52,857 nucleotides of DNA, taken from positions 1 through 52,857 of the forward strand of contig NZ_LFML01000148.1 in NCBI RefSeq assembly GCF_001044425.1, given 5' to 3'. This DNA is from Streptomyces roseus (GTDB lineage Bacteria > Actinomycetota > Actinomycetes > Streptomycetales > Streptomycetaceae). A program made the translations under genes and the position numbers. Of this stretch, positions 8,924-18,410 are shown piece after piece (position 1 is the first letter of the stretch; every line of letters starts with the position of its first letter). The notes below the pieces were generated by a model. That model ran no database searches. It saw nothing but the letters and a program-made list of their open reading frames with translations, and had not been told where the DNA came from.

Positions 8924-9625
8924 ATGCCCCGCAAAGGGAACGCGGAACTGCTCGCGGGGTGCTCGCGGGGAGAACAGGATTCCTGGGACGAAATGGTGGA
9001 ACGCTTCGGAAAGCTGGTCTGGTCCGTCGTGCGCAGTCACCGCATGAACGCCGTGGACGCCGAGGACGTACGCCAACTCACCTGGCTGCGCCTCGTACAG
9101 AACGTCGACCGCATCCGCGATCCCGACCGCATCGGCGACTGGCTCGCCACCGTCGCACGCCGGGAATCCCTCAAAGTCCTCGTCCGGGGAAACAAACTCG
9201 TCATGGTCGGCGACAGCGACACCCTCGACGGACTTTCCGGCCGTACCGAAAGCCCCGAGCAGATCATCCTGCGCGCCCAGCGCCGGGAAGAGACGCTGCG
9301 CGCCATCGACACGCTCTCCGAGCAGTGCCGCGGCCTCCTGATGCTCGCGCTGGCCGACCCGCCGGCCTCGTACGACGAGATCTCCACCGCCCTGTCCATG
9401 TCCGTCGGCTCGGTCGGTCCCATCCGCACCCGCTGCCTGCGGCGACTGCACCGCCTGCTCGCCGCCGAAGACGGCGAGCGGCTCCCGCAGGAGCTGCCGC
9501 GCGCCCGGTGCGGCGCCACCGCATCGCCGCATCCGGACGTGTCCGGTCCGCGCCGCGTGAAGGCTCTGGTAGGGGGAGGCCGCGAAACGGCGGCCCGACA
9601 GGCCGGGCAGGCCGGACAGGAGTGA
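8924..9625 (+). CDS. ECF-type RNA polymerase sigma factor
   Basis: I chose the ATG at 8924 because it is preceded by an excellent GGAGGAATT; the open frame extends upstream without such support. The 233-residue product has sigma region 2 (DSWDEMVERFGKLVW through DAEDVRQLTWLRLV, with residues typical for core binding and -10 recognition) and region 4 near the C-terminus (ASYDEISTALSMSVGSVGPIRTRCLRRLHRLL). This is the layout of a short sigma-70/ECF factor, followed by a polar tail. No anti-sigma gene is adjacent. It sits inside the biosynthetic operon, 5 bp before the ACP gene, so it is a candidate pathway-specific activator. Confidence 0.88.
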   Translation: MPRKGNAELLAGCSRGEQDSWDEMVERFGKLVWSVVRSHRMNAVDAEDVRQLTWLRLVQNVDRIRDPDRIGDWLATVARRESLKVLVRGNKLVMVGDSDTLDGLSGRTESPEQIILRAQRREETLRAIDTLSEQCRGLLMLALADPPASYDEISTALSMSVGSVGPIRTRCLRRLHRLLAAEDGERLPQELPRARCGATASPHPDVSGPRRVKALVGGGRETAARQAGQAGQE

Positions 9626-9630
9626 CGCGC

Positions 9631-10044
9631 ATGTCCCACTACGACGTCGGCGAACTGGTGCGGTCCATCGTCATCGACACGCTGGACATCCCCGCCGCCC
9701 TCTACCGAACGGATCTGGTCTTCTCCGCCGACCTCGGTCTGGAATCGCTGGATCTCCTCGACATCTTCTTCCGCATCGAATGCAGCGCACCGGTCGTCCT
9801 CACGGTCGAGAAATGCGGCCGGTACCTCCAAGGAGACGTTCCCGACGCGGAGTTCTGCGACGCGCGCGGAATCATCAGCGGGCGCGGACTGAACCGGCTG
9901 AGCACCGTGATGCCCCAACTCGACACCGCACGCTGGGCGGGCCGGCTCACCCTCGACCGCATGCTCTCCGAACTGTCGATAGCGAACCTCGTCTCCATGG
10001 TGGAGAACCTGCTCGCCGAAGGACAGGCCGCCGCCCATGCCTGA
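9631..10044 (+). CDS. Stand-alone acyl carrier protein
   Basis: The 137-residue protein contains the carrier-protein motif SADLGLESLDLLDIFFRIE, in which Ser39 is the expected phosphopantetheine site. The N-terminal helix and the hydrophobic region 2 flanking this motif fit an ACP fold, but the C-terminal half is longer than in a minimal 80-residue ACP. A Shine-Dalgarno-like GGACAGGAG overlaps the stop of the sigma-factor gene. The next gene starts 8 bp before its stop. It probably carries a starter, extender or finished acyl unit for the aldehyde dehydrogenase, oxygenase or PUFA-like enzymes, but the partner cannot be told from sequence. Confidence 0.85.
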   Translation: MSHYDVGELVRSIVIDTLDIPAALYRTDLVFSADLGLESLDLLDIFFRIECSAPVVLTVEKCGRYLQGDVPDAEFCDARGIISGRGLNRLSTVMPQLDTARWAGRLTLDRMLSELSIANLVSMVENLLAEGQAAAHA

Positions 10045-10432
10045 GCACGGCGACGCGGTCCTGCGCGTGGGCAGCTACAGCGTGGACGCGGCCGCTGTCG
10101 ACCAGCTGATCGCCCGGCACGGAACCGAGGCGCTGCGGCTCCCCGCGACCGGCTCCCCGGCCGTCCGCTGGGCCCTGCGCCAGGCCACCCTGCGCGCCCT
10201 CGCCGCGCCGCCCCGGATCGCGGCCAGGTGGGGCGACATCGCGCTCCGCGGCGACGGCGAAGGCCCCTGGACCCTGCTGTTCAAGGGGGAGGTCGCCCCG
10301 TACGCGCGCAGCGTCCTGCACGGCGACATCGCCCTGACGGTGACCACCCGCGCCGGCCGGGTCACCGCCCACGCCGTCCTCACCCGCGCCGCCACCCCTC
10401 CCGCCCCCAGAGAAACCGAGGTACCCAGGTGA
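10037..10432 (+). CDS. AcpS-like protein lacking the catalytic motif
   Basis: The 131-residue protein resembles the holo-ACP synthase fold: a block RWALRQATLRALAAP lines up with the AcpS helix that normally reads FAAKEAvlKAL, followed by a strand WGDIALRGDGEGPW that matches the AcpS segment W.DIEV....G.P, and a last strand VTAHAVLTR. The Lys-Glu pair of the KEA motif is replaced by Arg-Gln, and the N-terminal GVDI-type Asp is not evident, so catalysis is doubtful. It overlaps the ACP gene by 8 bp and the aldehyde dehydrogenase gene by 4 bp. It may be an ACP-binding accessory protein or a hotdog-like protein. The homology is my pattern match and moderately sure. Confidence 0.5.
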   Translation: MPEHGDAVLRVGSYSVDAAAVDQLIARHGTEALRLPATGSPAVRWALRQATLRALAAPPRIAARWGDIALRGDGEGPWTLLFKGEVAPYARSVLHGDIALTVTTRAGRVTAHAVLTRAATPPAPRETEVPR

Positions 10433-11841
10433 GCACCGTCACCGAAGCCGGCCTGCTGACGAGCCGCGAGATCACCACCGGTGAGGAACTGGGCAGCGTC
10501 CCGCTGGCCACCCCCGGCTCGGTGCGGTCGGCGGCCCGCCGGGCGGCCGCGGCCGCCCCCGCGTGGGCCGCCACGCCCGGCGCCGAACGGGCCGCGATCC
10601 TGAGCCGCGCCGCCGACCTGCTGCTGGAGCGCGCCCAGGAGGCCCAGGACCTCCTCGTGCGCGAGGGCGGATCCATCACGGGGAAGGCCTTCTACGAGGT
10701 CCACGCCGGCGCCGCCGAGCTGCGCCACGGCGCCGAACTGGCCACCGCCCCCGCCCCGGCGCACGGCCCCGGCTCCGACCCGGGCCGCGACAGCGAGGTG
10801 CGGCGCCTGCCCCTGGGCGTCGTCGGGGTGATCGTGCCCTGGAACTTCCCGCTCCTGCTCGGCATGCGCTCGGTGGCCCCGGCCCTCGGCCTCGGCAACT
10901 CCGTCCTGCTCAAGCCCGATCCGCACACCCCGCTGAGCGGCGGCCGCCTCTTCGCCGAGGTCCTGGCCGAGGCCGGACTGCCCGAAGGCGTACTGGAAGT
11001 GGTGTACGGCGACGCGGAGGCCGGCGCGGCGCTGGTGGAGGCCCCCGGCGTCGCCATGGTCTCGTTCACCGGATCCACCGAAGTGGGCCGCGAGATAGGG
11101 GCCACCGCGGGACGGCTGCTCAAGCGCGTGGTGCTGGAACTGGGCGGGCAGAACGCCTTCGTCGTCCTGCCGGACGCCGACATCGAGGCGGCGGCCTCCG
11201 CCGGCTCCTGGGGCTCCTTCCTCCACCAGGGCCAGATCTGCATGGCCGCCCGCCGCCACCTCGTCCACCAGGACGTGTACGAGGCCTACACCGACGCCCT
11301 CGCCCGCCACGCCGCGGCCCTGCGCATCGGTGACCCCTACCGGACGGACGCCCAGATCGGACCGGTCATCGACCGCGGGCAGCTCACCCGGATCGCCTCC
11401 GCCGTCGAGGACGCCGTCGCCCAGGGCGCCCGCCTGGTCACCGGCGGGCGCGTCCAGGGCCGGTACTTCCCGCCGACGGTCCTGGCCGACGTGACGCCGA
11501 AGATGTCCGTCTTCCACACCGAGGTCTTCGGACCCGTGGCCTGCGTCACCCCCTTCGCCGACGAGGCGGAGGCGGTCGAACTCGCCAACACCAGCGACTA
11601 CGGGCTCACCGCCGCCGTCTACACCTGCGACGCCGACCGGGGCCGTGCCCTCGCCGCCGAACTGCGCTGCGGCGTGGTCCACGTCGGCGACCAGCCGGTC
11701 CACCACGACCCGCGACTGCCGTTCGGCGGGGTCGGCGCCTCGGGCAACTCCTCCGGCTTCGGCGGCGAGGCGGCGCGCGAGGCCTTCACCCGCTGGCACA
11801 CCCTCACCACCAGCACCCCGGCGCGTTCCTACCCCTTCTGA
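10429..11841 (+). CDS. NAD(P)-dependent aldehyde dehydrogenase
   Basis: The GTG at 10429 overlaps the preceding stop (GTGA). The 470-residue protein has all main elements of the family: PWNFP with Asn139, the nucleotide-binding SFTGSTEVG, the general base in LELGGQN (Glu237) and the catalytic Cys271 in GQICMA. It oxidises an aldehyde to an acid or, if coupled to CoA or ACP, an acyl thioester. In this operon the substrate could be a fatty aldehyde released from the PUFA-type chain, or the semialdehyde predicted for the downstream methylaspartate module. Family assignment is firm; substrate is unknown. Confidence 0.93.
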   Translation: MSTVTEAGLLTSREITTGEELGSVPLATPGSVRSAARRAAAAAPAWAATPGAERAAILSRAADLLLERAQEAQDLLVREGGSITGKAFYEVHAGAAELRHGAELATAPAPAHGPGSDPGRDSEVRRLPLGVVGVIVPWNFPLLLGMRSVAPALGLGNSVLLKPDPHTPLSGGRLFAEVLAEAGLPEGVLEVVYGDAEAGAALVEAPGVAMVSFTGSTEVGREIGATAGRLLKRVVLELGGQNAFVVLPDADIEAAASAGSWGSFLHQGQICMAARRHLVHQDVYEAYTDALARHAAALRIGDPYRTDAQIGPVIDRGQLTRIASAVEDAVAQGARLVTGGRVQGRYFPPTVLADVTPKMSVFHTEVFGPVACVTPFADEAEAVELANTSDYGLTAAVYTCDADRGRALAAELRCGVVHVGDQPVHHDPRLPFGGVGASGNSSGFGGEAAREAFTRWHTLTTSTPARSYPF

Positions 11842-11850
11842 GAGGAAAAC

Positions 11851-12330
11851 ATGGACCTCAAGGTCGTCAAGGAACCGCGCATAGCCGCGGCTCCCGAAGG
11901 CACGGTGGTGCTGCTGATCGGCATCCGCATCAACAAGTTCTGGATGGTGCACCGCTGGGTGCCGGCGTTCTGCGCGATGATCCCGATGCTGATCGAAGTG
12001 AGCAAGGACAAGGACCACGGCTTCCTGTACTCGCGGACGTGGTTCAACCGGACCGTGGTCGTGCTCCAGTACTGGCGCACCATGGAAGACCTGATGCGGT
12101 ACTCGCACAACGCGGCCGCCAAGCACCGCTCGAAGTGGGCCTGGTTCAACCGCGCGGTCGGGAACGACGGCGCCGTCGGGATCTTCCACGAGGCCTACGT
12201 CGTCGACCCGCAGCGGATGCACACCGTCTACCGGAACATGCCGGTGTTCGGCATCGCCGCCGCCACCGAGTCCGTCCCGCAGCGCACGCGGCCCCCCGTG
12301 CCGGGCGGCAGCGGCACGGGGAAGGGCTGA
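11851..12330 (+). CDS. DUF4188 (monooxygenase-family) protein
   Basis: The 159-residue product matches DUF4188, a family with a dimeric alpha/beta-barrel appearance: RINKFWMVHRWVPAF near the N-terminus, the strand VLQYWRTMEDLMRYSH, and KHRSKWAWFNRAVGN followed by GIFHEAYVV. Family members are annotated as monooxygenase- or phenylacetaldoxime-dehydratase-like, but no reaction is established for this one. GAGAGGA lies ahead of the ATG and the gene follows the aldehyde dehydrogenase by 9 bp, so it belongs to the same operon. It may bind heme or act cofactor-free on an aldehyde or oxime-like intermediate; that is speculation. Confidence 0.8.
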   Translation: MDLKVVKEPRIAAAPEGTVVLLIGIRINKFWMVHRWVPAFCAMIPMLIEVSKDKDHGFLYSRTWFNRTVVVLQYWRTMEDLMRYSHNAAAKHRSKWAWFNRAVGNDGAVGIFHEAYVVDPQRMHTVYRNMPVFGIAAATESVPQRTRPPVPGGSGTGKG

Positions 12331-12337
12331 GGCCGCC

Positions 12338-13372
12338 GTGAGCACGGCCCCGGAACACGAGGTCCTCCTGTCCGACGGCCTGCTCACCCCCCAGGACGTC
12401 GCCGTCTACCGACAGTTCCTGGAGGTGTCCCCGGACGCCGACGAGGCGGCCGAACGGCTCGGCATCCCGCCCGCGCGCTGCGCCGAGTCCATCGGCCGGC
12501 TCACGGACCGCGGGCTCCTGAGCCCGGACGGACCGTACCGCCACGAGGCGCTCTCCCCGGGGCTCGCGGCGCTCGCGCTGACCGCCTCCGCCCACGTCCA
12601 GGTGCACGAGCTGATGCGCCGCATCGACTCCACGCGCCGCGAACTCGGCCCGCTGGGCGCACTGTACGAGAGCCACCGGCGCCGGGAGCTGGAGGGGACC
12701 GGCACCGAACTGCTCACCGACGGCGCGGCCGTACGCCACCGGTTCGCCGAGCTCTCCGCCCAGGTGCGCCGCAGCGTGCTGACGGTGCACCCCACCCTCG
12801 GCAGCCCCGAGACGCTGCGCGCCGCCCGGGAACTCGACCGCGACCTCTTGGCGCGCGGGGTGCGGTACCGCACGGTGCTGCCGCACACCGCCCGCCGCCA
12901 GCGCGAGGCACTGCACCACATGACGCTCCTTGGCGGACTCGGCGCCCGGGTCCGCACCGCCGCGGTGGTACCGGGACGGCTGATCCTCCTCGACGAGGAG
13001 ACCGCCGTCGTCCCCGCGGGGGCGGGCGGCGCCGCGGTGCTGCACGACCCGACCGCGGTCGCCTTCCTCACCGTCATCTTCGACCACATCTGGGAGCACG
13101 CGGAGCCCGTCGGCGCGGATGGCCCCGGCGGCCCGGGCGGTGCGGCCGGCCATGTCTTCGAGGACGTCGAAGCGGCCGTCCTGCGGCATCTGGCGCGCGG
13201 CCGGTCGGACGACTTCATCGCGCGCAAACTGGGCATCTCCACCCGCACCATGCGCCGTTACCTGGCCGGACTGTGCGAGAAGCTCGGCGTGGAGACCCGC
13301 TTCCAGCTCGGCGTGGCCGCCGAGCGGCTCGGCCTCCTCGGGGACCCTCGGGAGCAGGACCGCGACGCATAG
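12338..13372 (+). CDS. TrmB/LuxR-type transcriptional regulator 1
   Basis: The 344-residue protein has an N-terminal winged-helix part (SPDADEAAERLGIPPARCAESIGRL as two short blocks), a central coiled segment, a TrmB/phospholipase-D-like sensor region (VRRSVLTVHPTLG to LILLDEETAVVP) and a C-terminal LuxR HTH containing GRSDDFIARKLGISTRTMRRYL. Two further paralogues with the same layout are encoded at 19949 and 25350. The GTG start is 8 bp after the DUF4188 stop, so it is co-transcribed with the biosynthetic genes. A hairpin follows its stop. It is likely a cluster regulator responding to a small ligand. Confidence 0.87.
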   Translation: MSTAPEHEVLLSDGLLTPQDVAVYRQFLEVSPDADEAAERLGIPPARCAESIGRLTDRGLLSPDGPYRHEALSPGLAALALTASAHVQVHELMRRIDSTRRELGPLGALYESHRRRELEGTGTELLTDGAAVRHRFAELSAQVRRSVLTVHPTLGSPETLRAARELDRDLLARGVRYRTVLPHTARRQREALHHMTLLGGLGARVRTAAVVPGRLILLDEETAVVPAGAGGAAVLHDPTAVAFLTVIFDHIWEHAEPVGADGPGGPGGAAGHVFEDVEAAVLRHLARGRSDDFIARKLGISTRTMRRYLAGLCEKLGVETRFQLGVAAERLGLLGDPREQDRDA

Positions 13373-13400
13373 GAATGCCTGATCGGCCGCATCGGCATTC
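13373..13400 (+). terminator. Hairpin after regulator 1 (probable operon boundary)
   Basis: Perfect 7-bp arms GAATGCC (13373-13379) and GGCATTC (13394-13400) flank a 14-base loop immediately after the regulator stop codon. There is no U tract, as is common in high-GC actinomycetes. It separates the PUFA-type genes from the methylaspartate operon. Confidence 0.55.
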
Positions 13401-13433
13401 GCCGCCCGCGCGGCTGGACCGGGCCGTCGGGCC

Positions 13434-13443
13434 AAGTGGATAG
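13434..13443 (+). promoter_or_regulatory. Shared AAGTGGATAG element ahead of the methylaspartate operon
   Basis: AAGTGGATAG occurs here, 41 bp before the mutase S gene, and again at 19907-19916, 33 bp before TrmB/LuxR regulator 2. Both copies are preceded by GGCC(AT). The GGATAG part could be a -10 element or part of an operator. The position is right for a promoter of the second operon. Confidence 0.4.
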
Positions 13444-13483
13444 TTGCCACGACTGATCGCTCAGATACCCCCGGGGGGATCGA

Positions 13484-13990
13484 ATGAACGGCATGATCTC
13501 CACAACGCGCCGCTTGCGGACCCTCGTCTCCGGCCTGTCCTCCGACGCCCACATGTGGAACCTGGTCTACCTCCAACTGCTCCTTGAGGAGCGGGGCCAC
13601 CAGGTGTCCAACCTCGGCAGCACGACGCCCGACGCTGAGATCCTCCGGGCCTGCCGCACCGAACGCCCCGACCTGCTGGTCATCAGCTCCGTCAACGGCC
13701 ACGGCCGCCTCGACGGCCTGCGCCTGATCCGCGCCCTGCGCGCCGTACCGGCCCTGCGCGGCCTGCCCGTCGTCATCGGCGGCAAGCTCGGCATCGACGG
13801 CCGCGACCACGCGGGCGCCGCCGCCGCGCACCTGACCGCCGCCGGGTACGACGCCGTCTTCGACGACGCGGCCGAGGGCGGTCCCGACGCCGGCCTCCTG
13901 CGGTTCGAGACCTTCCTCGCCGATCTCGCCGACCCGGCCGGCGGCCGCTCGGGCACGCGCCGCGCCGCGGGACCCGGGGCAGCGGCCTGA
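13484..13990 (+). CDS. Glutamate (methylaspartate) mutase, B12-binding S subunit
   Basis: The 168-residue protein is a cobalamin-binding Rossmann-like domain. It shows SGLSSDAHMWN, the counterpart of the DxHxxG motif in which His23 would be the lower axial ligand of cobalt; the last position is Asn26 rather than Gly. SSVNGHG and the VIGGKL loop are also present. With the E subunit encoded next it would convert L-glutamate to (2S,3S)-3-methylaspartate by a radical carbon-skeleton rearrangement. Glutamate mutases of this sort feed methylaspartate or its decarboxylation products into actinomycete natural products such as friulimicin and vicenistatin. The stop overlaps the next ATG (TGATG). Confidence 0.92.
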   Translation: MNGMISTTRRLRTLVSGLSSDAHMWNLVYLQLLLEERGHQVSNLGSTTPDAEILRACRTERPDLLVISSVNGHGRLDGLRLIRALRAVPALRGLPVVIGGKLGIDGRDHAGAAAAHLTAAGYDAVFDDAAEGGPDAGLLRFETFLADLADPAGGRSGTRRAAGPGAAA

Positions 13991-15297
13991 TGGACGGCAC
14001 CACCGACCGGTTCACCGGCTTCGTGCGACGCGCCCACGACGCCGGACACCTCGTCGTCCAGCCCCGAATGGGATTCGGCGAACTCCACCGCATGCGCGCC
14101 GGCCTGCGCGCCGTACGCGACGCGGACGCCACCACCGTGGGCACCGTCACCCTGGACAGCTACACCCGGTGCCACGAGGACGGAGCCGCCCTGCGCGCCC
14201 TGCGCGAACGCCCCGCCGACCTCAACGGCTTCCCGCTCCTGGCCCACGGGGTCCCGGCGGTGCGCACCCTCCTCCAGGAGGTCGCCTCGGCCGGGTTCCC
14301 CGTCCAGATCCGCCACGGCACGCCCCGCCCGGTACGGCTGCTGCGGGCGATGGCCGAGGCCGGCGCGGACGCCACCGAGGGCGGACCCGTCTCGTACTGC
14401 CTGCCCTACGGCCGGGTCCCGCTGGCGCGGGCGGTCGCCGAGTGGAGCGCCGGATGCGAACTGCTCGCGGCCCGGCCCGTACCGCCCCACCTGGAGACCT
14501 TCGGCGGCTGCATGCTGGGCCAGCTGTGCCCGCCGTCCCTGCTGGTCGCGCTCTCGGTCCTGGAAGCGGTCTTCTTCCGGGAGCACGGCCTGCGGGGGAT
14601 CTCCCTCAGCTACGCCCAGCAGGTCCACCCCGGGCAGGACCTGGAAGCCCTCGCGGCGCTGCGCCGGCTCGCGGACGAGCGGCTGTCCGGCACCGCCCAC
14701 CACCTCGTGCTGTACACCTTCATGGGCGTCTTCCCGCGCACCGGCCGCGGCAGCCGCCGCCTCCTCGCGGACAGCGCCCGGCTCGCCGTACGAGGCGGCG
14801 CCGAACGGCTCGTCGTCAAGACCCCGGCCGAGGCGCACCGCATCCCCACGGTCGGGGAGAACGTGGCGGCACTCGCCCACGCGGCCCGCGCGGCGGAAGC
14901 TGAGGCGGAGTCGGCGGCGGAGGCGGCCGCCGGGTCCGCGGAGGGCGCCGCCCGGTGGAGCCCCACCGAGTCCGGCCTCTACGAAGAGGCCCGTAGGCTC
15001 GTCGACGCCGTACTGGAGCCGGGCGGCAGCGTCGGCGCGTGCCTGCTGCGCGCCTTCGCCCGCGGGATCCTCGACGTGCCCTACTGCCTCCACCCCGACA
15101 ACGCCAACCGCTCGCGCGCCACCATCGACGCGACGGGAGCGCTCGGTTGGAGCCGGGCCGGCGGCATGCCCGTGGCGCCCGCGCCCACGGCCGCCGCCGC
15201 CCCGGTCACCGCCGGGCAGCTGACCGAACTGCTCGGCTTCAACCGCCGCCGCTACGACGGCCGGTCACCCGACGCCCCATACGGGCGTGCGTCGTGA
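13990..15297 (+). CDS. Glutamate (methylaspartate) mutase, E (catalytic) subunit
   Basis: The 435-residue protein is the TIM-barrel partner of the S subunit. Recognisable blocks are VVQPRMGFG, TLDSYTR, LNGFPLLAHG, VQIRHGTPRP, ATEGGPVSYCLPYGR, FGGCMLGQLCPPSLLVAL and the C-terminal LDVPYCLHPDNANRSR, all characteristic of MutE/GlmE. Arg residues in such blocks bind the substrate carboxylates. An Ala/Glu-rich insertion lies at about residues 296-320. Start and stop overlap both neighbours (TGATG upstream, GTGA downstream), so subunit stoichiometry is probably coupled through translation. Function is well supported; dependence on adenosylcobalamin follows from the family. Confidence 0.93.
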   Translation: MDGTTDRFTGFVRRAHDAGHLVVQPRMGFGELHRMRAGLRAVRDADATTVGTVTLDSYTRCHEDGAALRALRERPADLNGFPLLAHGVPAVRTLLQEVASAGFPVQIRHGTPRPVRLLRAMAEAGADATEGGPVSYCLPYGRVPLARAVAEWSAGCELLAARPVPPHLETFGGCMLGQLCPPSLLVALSVLEAVFFREHGLRGISLSYAQQVHPGQDLEALAALRRLADERLSGTAHHLVLYTFMGVFPRTGRGSRRLLADSARLAVRGGAERLVVKTPAEAHRIPTVGENVAALAHAARAAEAEAESAAEAAAGSAEGAARWSPTESGLYEEARRLVDAVLEPGGSVGACLLRAFARGILDVPYCLHPDNANRSRATIDATGALGWSRAGGMPVAPAPTAAAAPVTAGQLTELLGFNRRRYDGRSPDAPYGRAS

Positions 15298-16214
15298 CGC
15301 GCCCGGCCGCGACGGCCACCCTGCGGTCCGTACGCGTGCGCGGGGCCCTGCGGGCCGCCGTCTCCCAGGGCATCCACGGCCTGTCGCTGCGCACTCCCGG
15401 CGGACGCTGGACCGGCCTCGACACCGACATCGCGCGCGCCGTCGCCGCGGCCGCCCTCGGCGACCCCGAGGCCGTCGACTGGCGCCCCGTCAAGGCCGAC
15501 GACCGGCTGGCGGCGCTCGAAGCGGGCCGCGCGGACCTGACGGTCTGCAACCTGACCTGGACGATGGGCCGGGAGGCCGCGCGACGGGTGCTCTTCGCCG
15601 GCATCACCTGCTACGACGGGGAAGGGTTCCTGGTCCGCGCGGACGCGGGCTTCACCGGGCCCGCCGACCTCGCCGGCCACCGCCTCGCGGTCCACCGGGG
15701 CTGCACCACCGCGGTCAACCTGGACGCCTGGTACGGTCCCCGCGGCCTGAGCGTCGAGCCCGTCGCCTACGACGACCCCGCCGAGGCCCTGGCCGCCTAC
15801 GCGGACGGGTCCTGCGCCGCCTACGTACTGGACCGCACGGCCCTCGCCGGCGCCCGGGCGGGACTGCCCAGCCCCCGGGACCACCACATCCTCCCGGTGT
15901 CGATCTCCCGGGAGCCGATGGCGGCCGCGGTCCACGAGACCGACCCGTACTGGTTCCGGCTGGTCCGCTGGGTCCTGCAACTGCTGCTGGCCGCCGAGTA
16001 CGAGACGCCCGGTGCCGCGGCCCGCCGCGCGAACCCCCACGGTCCCGCCGTCGGCCTCGACGAGCGGTGGGCCGACCGGGTGCTCGCCGCCGTCGGCACC
16101 TACGCGGACGTCTACGAACGCAACCTCGGCGCCGCCTCCGGCCTCGACGTGCCGCGCGGCCTCAACCGGCTGTGGACCGCGGGCGGGCTGCACTACCCGG
16201 TACCCCTGCACTGA
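15294..16214 (+). CDS. Solute-binding-protein family 3 fold without signal peptide (possible enzyme)
   Basis: The GTG at 15294 overlaps the mutase E stop. The 306-residue product has the two-lobe pattern of amino-acid-binding proteins: GRWTGLDTDIARAVAAAALG, RLAALEAGRADLTVCNLTWT, FLVRADAGFTGPADLAGHRLAV, the hinge-like CAAYVLDRTAL and LPVSISREPMAAAV. There is no secretion signal or lipobox and no transporter gene nearby, so it is probably cytoplasmic. This fold includes enzymes such as the cyclohexadienyl dehydratase PheC, so it could be a lyase or an amino-acid-binding chaperone for methylaspartate or glutamate. The fold assignment is fairly sure; the role is open. Confidence 0.75.
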   Translation: MTRPAATATLRSVRVRGALRAAVSQGIHGLSLRTPGGRWTGLDTDIARAVAAAALGDPEAVDWRPVKADDRLAALEAGRADLTVCNLTWTMGREAARRVLFAGITCYDGEGFLVRADAGFTGPADLAGHRLAVHRGCTTAVNLDAWYGPRGLSVEPVAYDDPAEALAAYADGSCAAYVLDRTALAGARAGLPSPRDHHILPVSISREPMAAAVHETDPYWFRLVRWVLQLLLAAEYETPGAAARRANPHGPAVGLDERWADRVLAAVGTYADVYERNLGAASGLDVPRGLNRLWTAGGLHYPVPLH

Positions 16215-16254
16215 CCCGCCGTCCCCTCGTCCTCGTCCCGAACGGAGAAGTCTG

Positions 16255-17309
<1,055 letters not shown>

Positions 17310-17313
<4 letters not shown>

Positions 17314-18407
17314 AGACCCCCGTGGTACTGAAGTTCGGCGGCTCGACCTTCCCCACCCACGGCGCCTACGACGAGCTCGCGCGCGGGCTCGACGAGCGCA
17401 TCCGGTCCGAGGCCCGCCCCATGGCCGTGGTCGTCAGCGCGATGCACGGCGAGACCGAGGGGCTGCGCGGGCGGCTGCACGAGGTCAACCGGAAGCCCGA
17501 GGCCGCGACCGGCGCCGGCCTGCTGACCACGGCCGACCTGGTCAGCGCCCATCTGCTGGCCACCGCCCTGCACCGCAGGGGGCGCAGCGCCACCGTGCTC
17601 GCGGGCCACCAGCTCGGACTGACCACGAACGCCTCCTTCCTGTGGGCCCGCGTGGTCGACACCGATCCGGCCCCGCTGCGCAAGGCACTGTCGGAACACG
17701 AGGTGGTGGTGGTGCCCGGGGGACAGGCGGTGGACGGCGAAGGCCGCCCGACCTGGCTGGGCAAGAACAGCTCCGACCTGTCGGCCCTGGCCGTGGCCCG
17801 GGCCGTCGGCAGCCGCGTGTGCGAGATCCACTCGGACGTCGACGGTATCTACACCTCCGACCCCCACCTGATCTCCGGGGCTCAAATGCTCCCGCGGGTC
17901 TCGTACAACATGGCGGCGCTGATGTCGCTGTACGGGGCGAAGGTGCTGCACCGCCGCTCCGTCCAGCTCGCGCTGCGCCACCGGATCGAGATCGTGCTGC
18001 GCCACAACCGCGCCCCGTACGGGACGGGCACGACGATCAGCGGGGTCGGAACCCAGACGGCGGCGGTGGTCTTCGACCAGCGCTCCCTGGTGCTCGACTA
18101 CCCGGACGACGCCCACGCCGACTCCGCCCACCACGCGTTCCACCTCGAAGGACTCGACACGGTGCGGCTGAACCGCCGGCCGTCGGTGGCGGTCGTCGGC
18201 GGGTACGTGGACACGGAGGCCCTCCAGCGCAAGCACGGCGTCAAGGCCGGCCGGGCCGCGGGCGTGCCCGTGGCGGAGGTGCGGGGCAGCAAGGTGACCA
18301 TGCACGTGGCCCCCGGCAGTGAGGACGCCGTGCGCCTGGCGCAACGGCTGCACGACGCGATGGACTTCCCGGCCGCGAGCCGGACCGGCGTACGAGTGGA
18401 GGCGTGA
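17310..18407 (+). CDS. Aspartokinase homologue with reduced regulatory region
   Basis: The GTG overlaps the previous stop by 4 bp. Of 365 residues, the first 250 form the amino-acid kinase domain: KFGGST (Lys8 onward), GKNSSDLSAL in place of the usual GRGGSDTTA, and SDVDGIYTSDP. The rest is a divergent ACT-like region much shorter than the tandem ACT region of housekeeping actinobacterial aspartokinases (about 420 residues). This suggests altered feedback control or substrate. With the upstream dehydrogenase it would phosphorylate the gamma-carboxylate of aspartate or 3-methylaspartate and lead to the semialdehyde. Family assignment is secure, methylaspartate preference is inference. Confidence 0.9.
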
Positions 18408-18410
18408 GAC

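Noticed and set aside
13484..13560. Asn in place of the last Gly of the B12 DxHxxG motif as evidence of inactivity
   Set aside because: Asp and the cobalt-binding His are kept, the E subunit is intact, and DxHxWN-like variants are, to my recollection, normal in actinomycete glutamate mutases.
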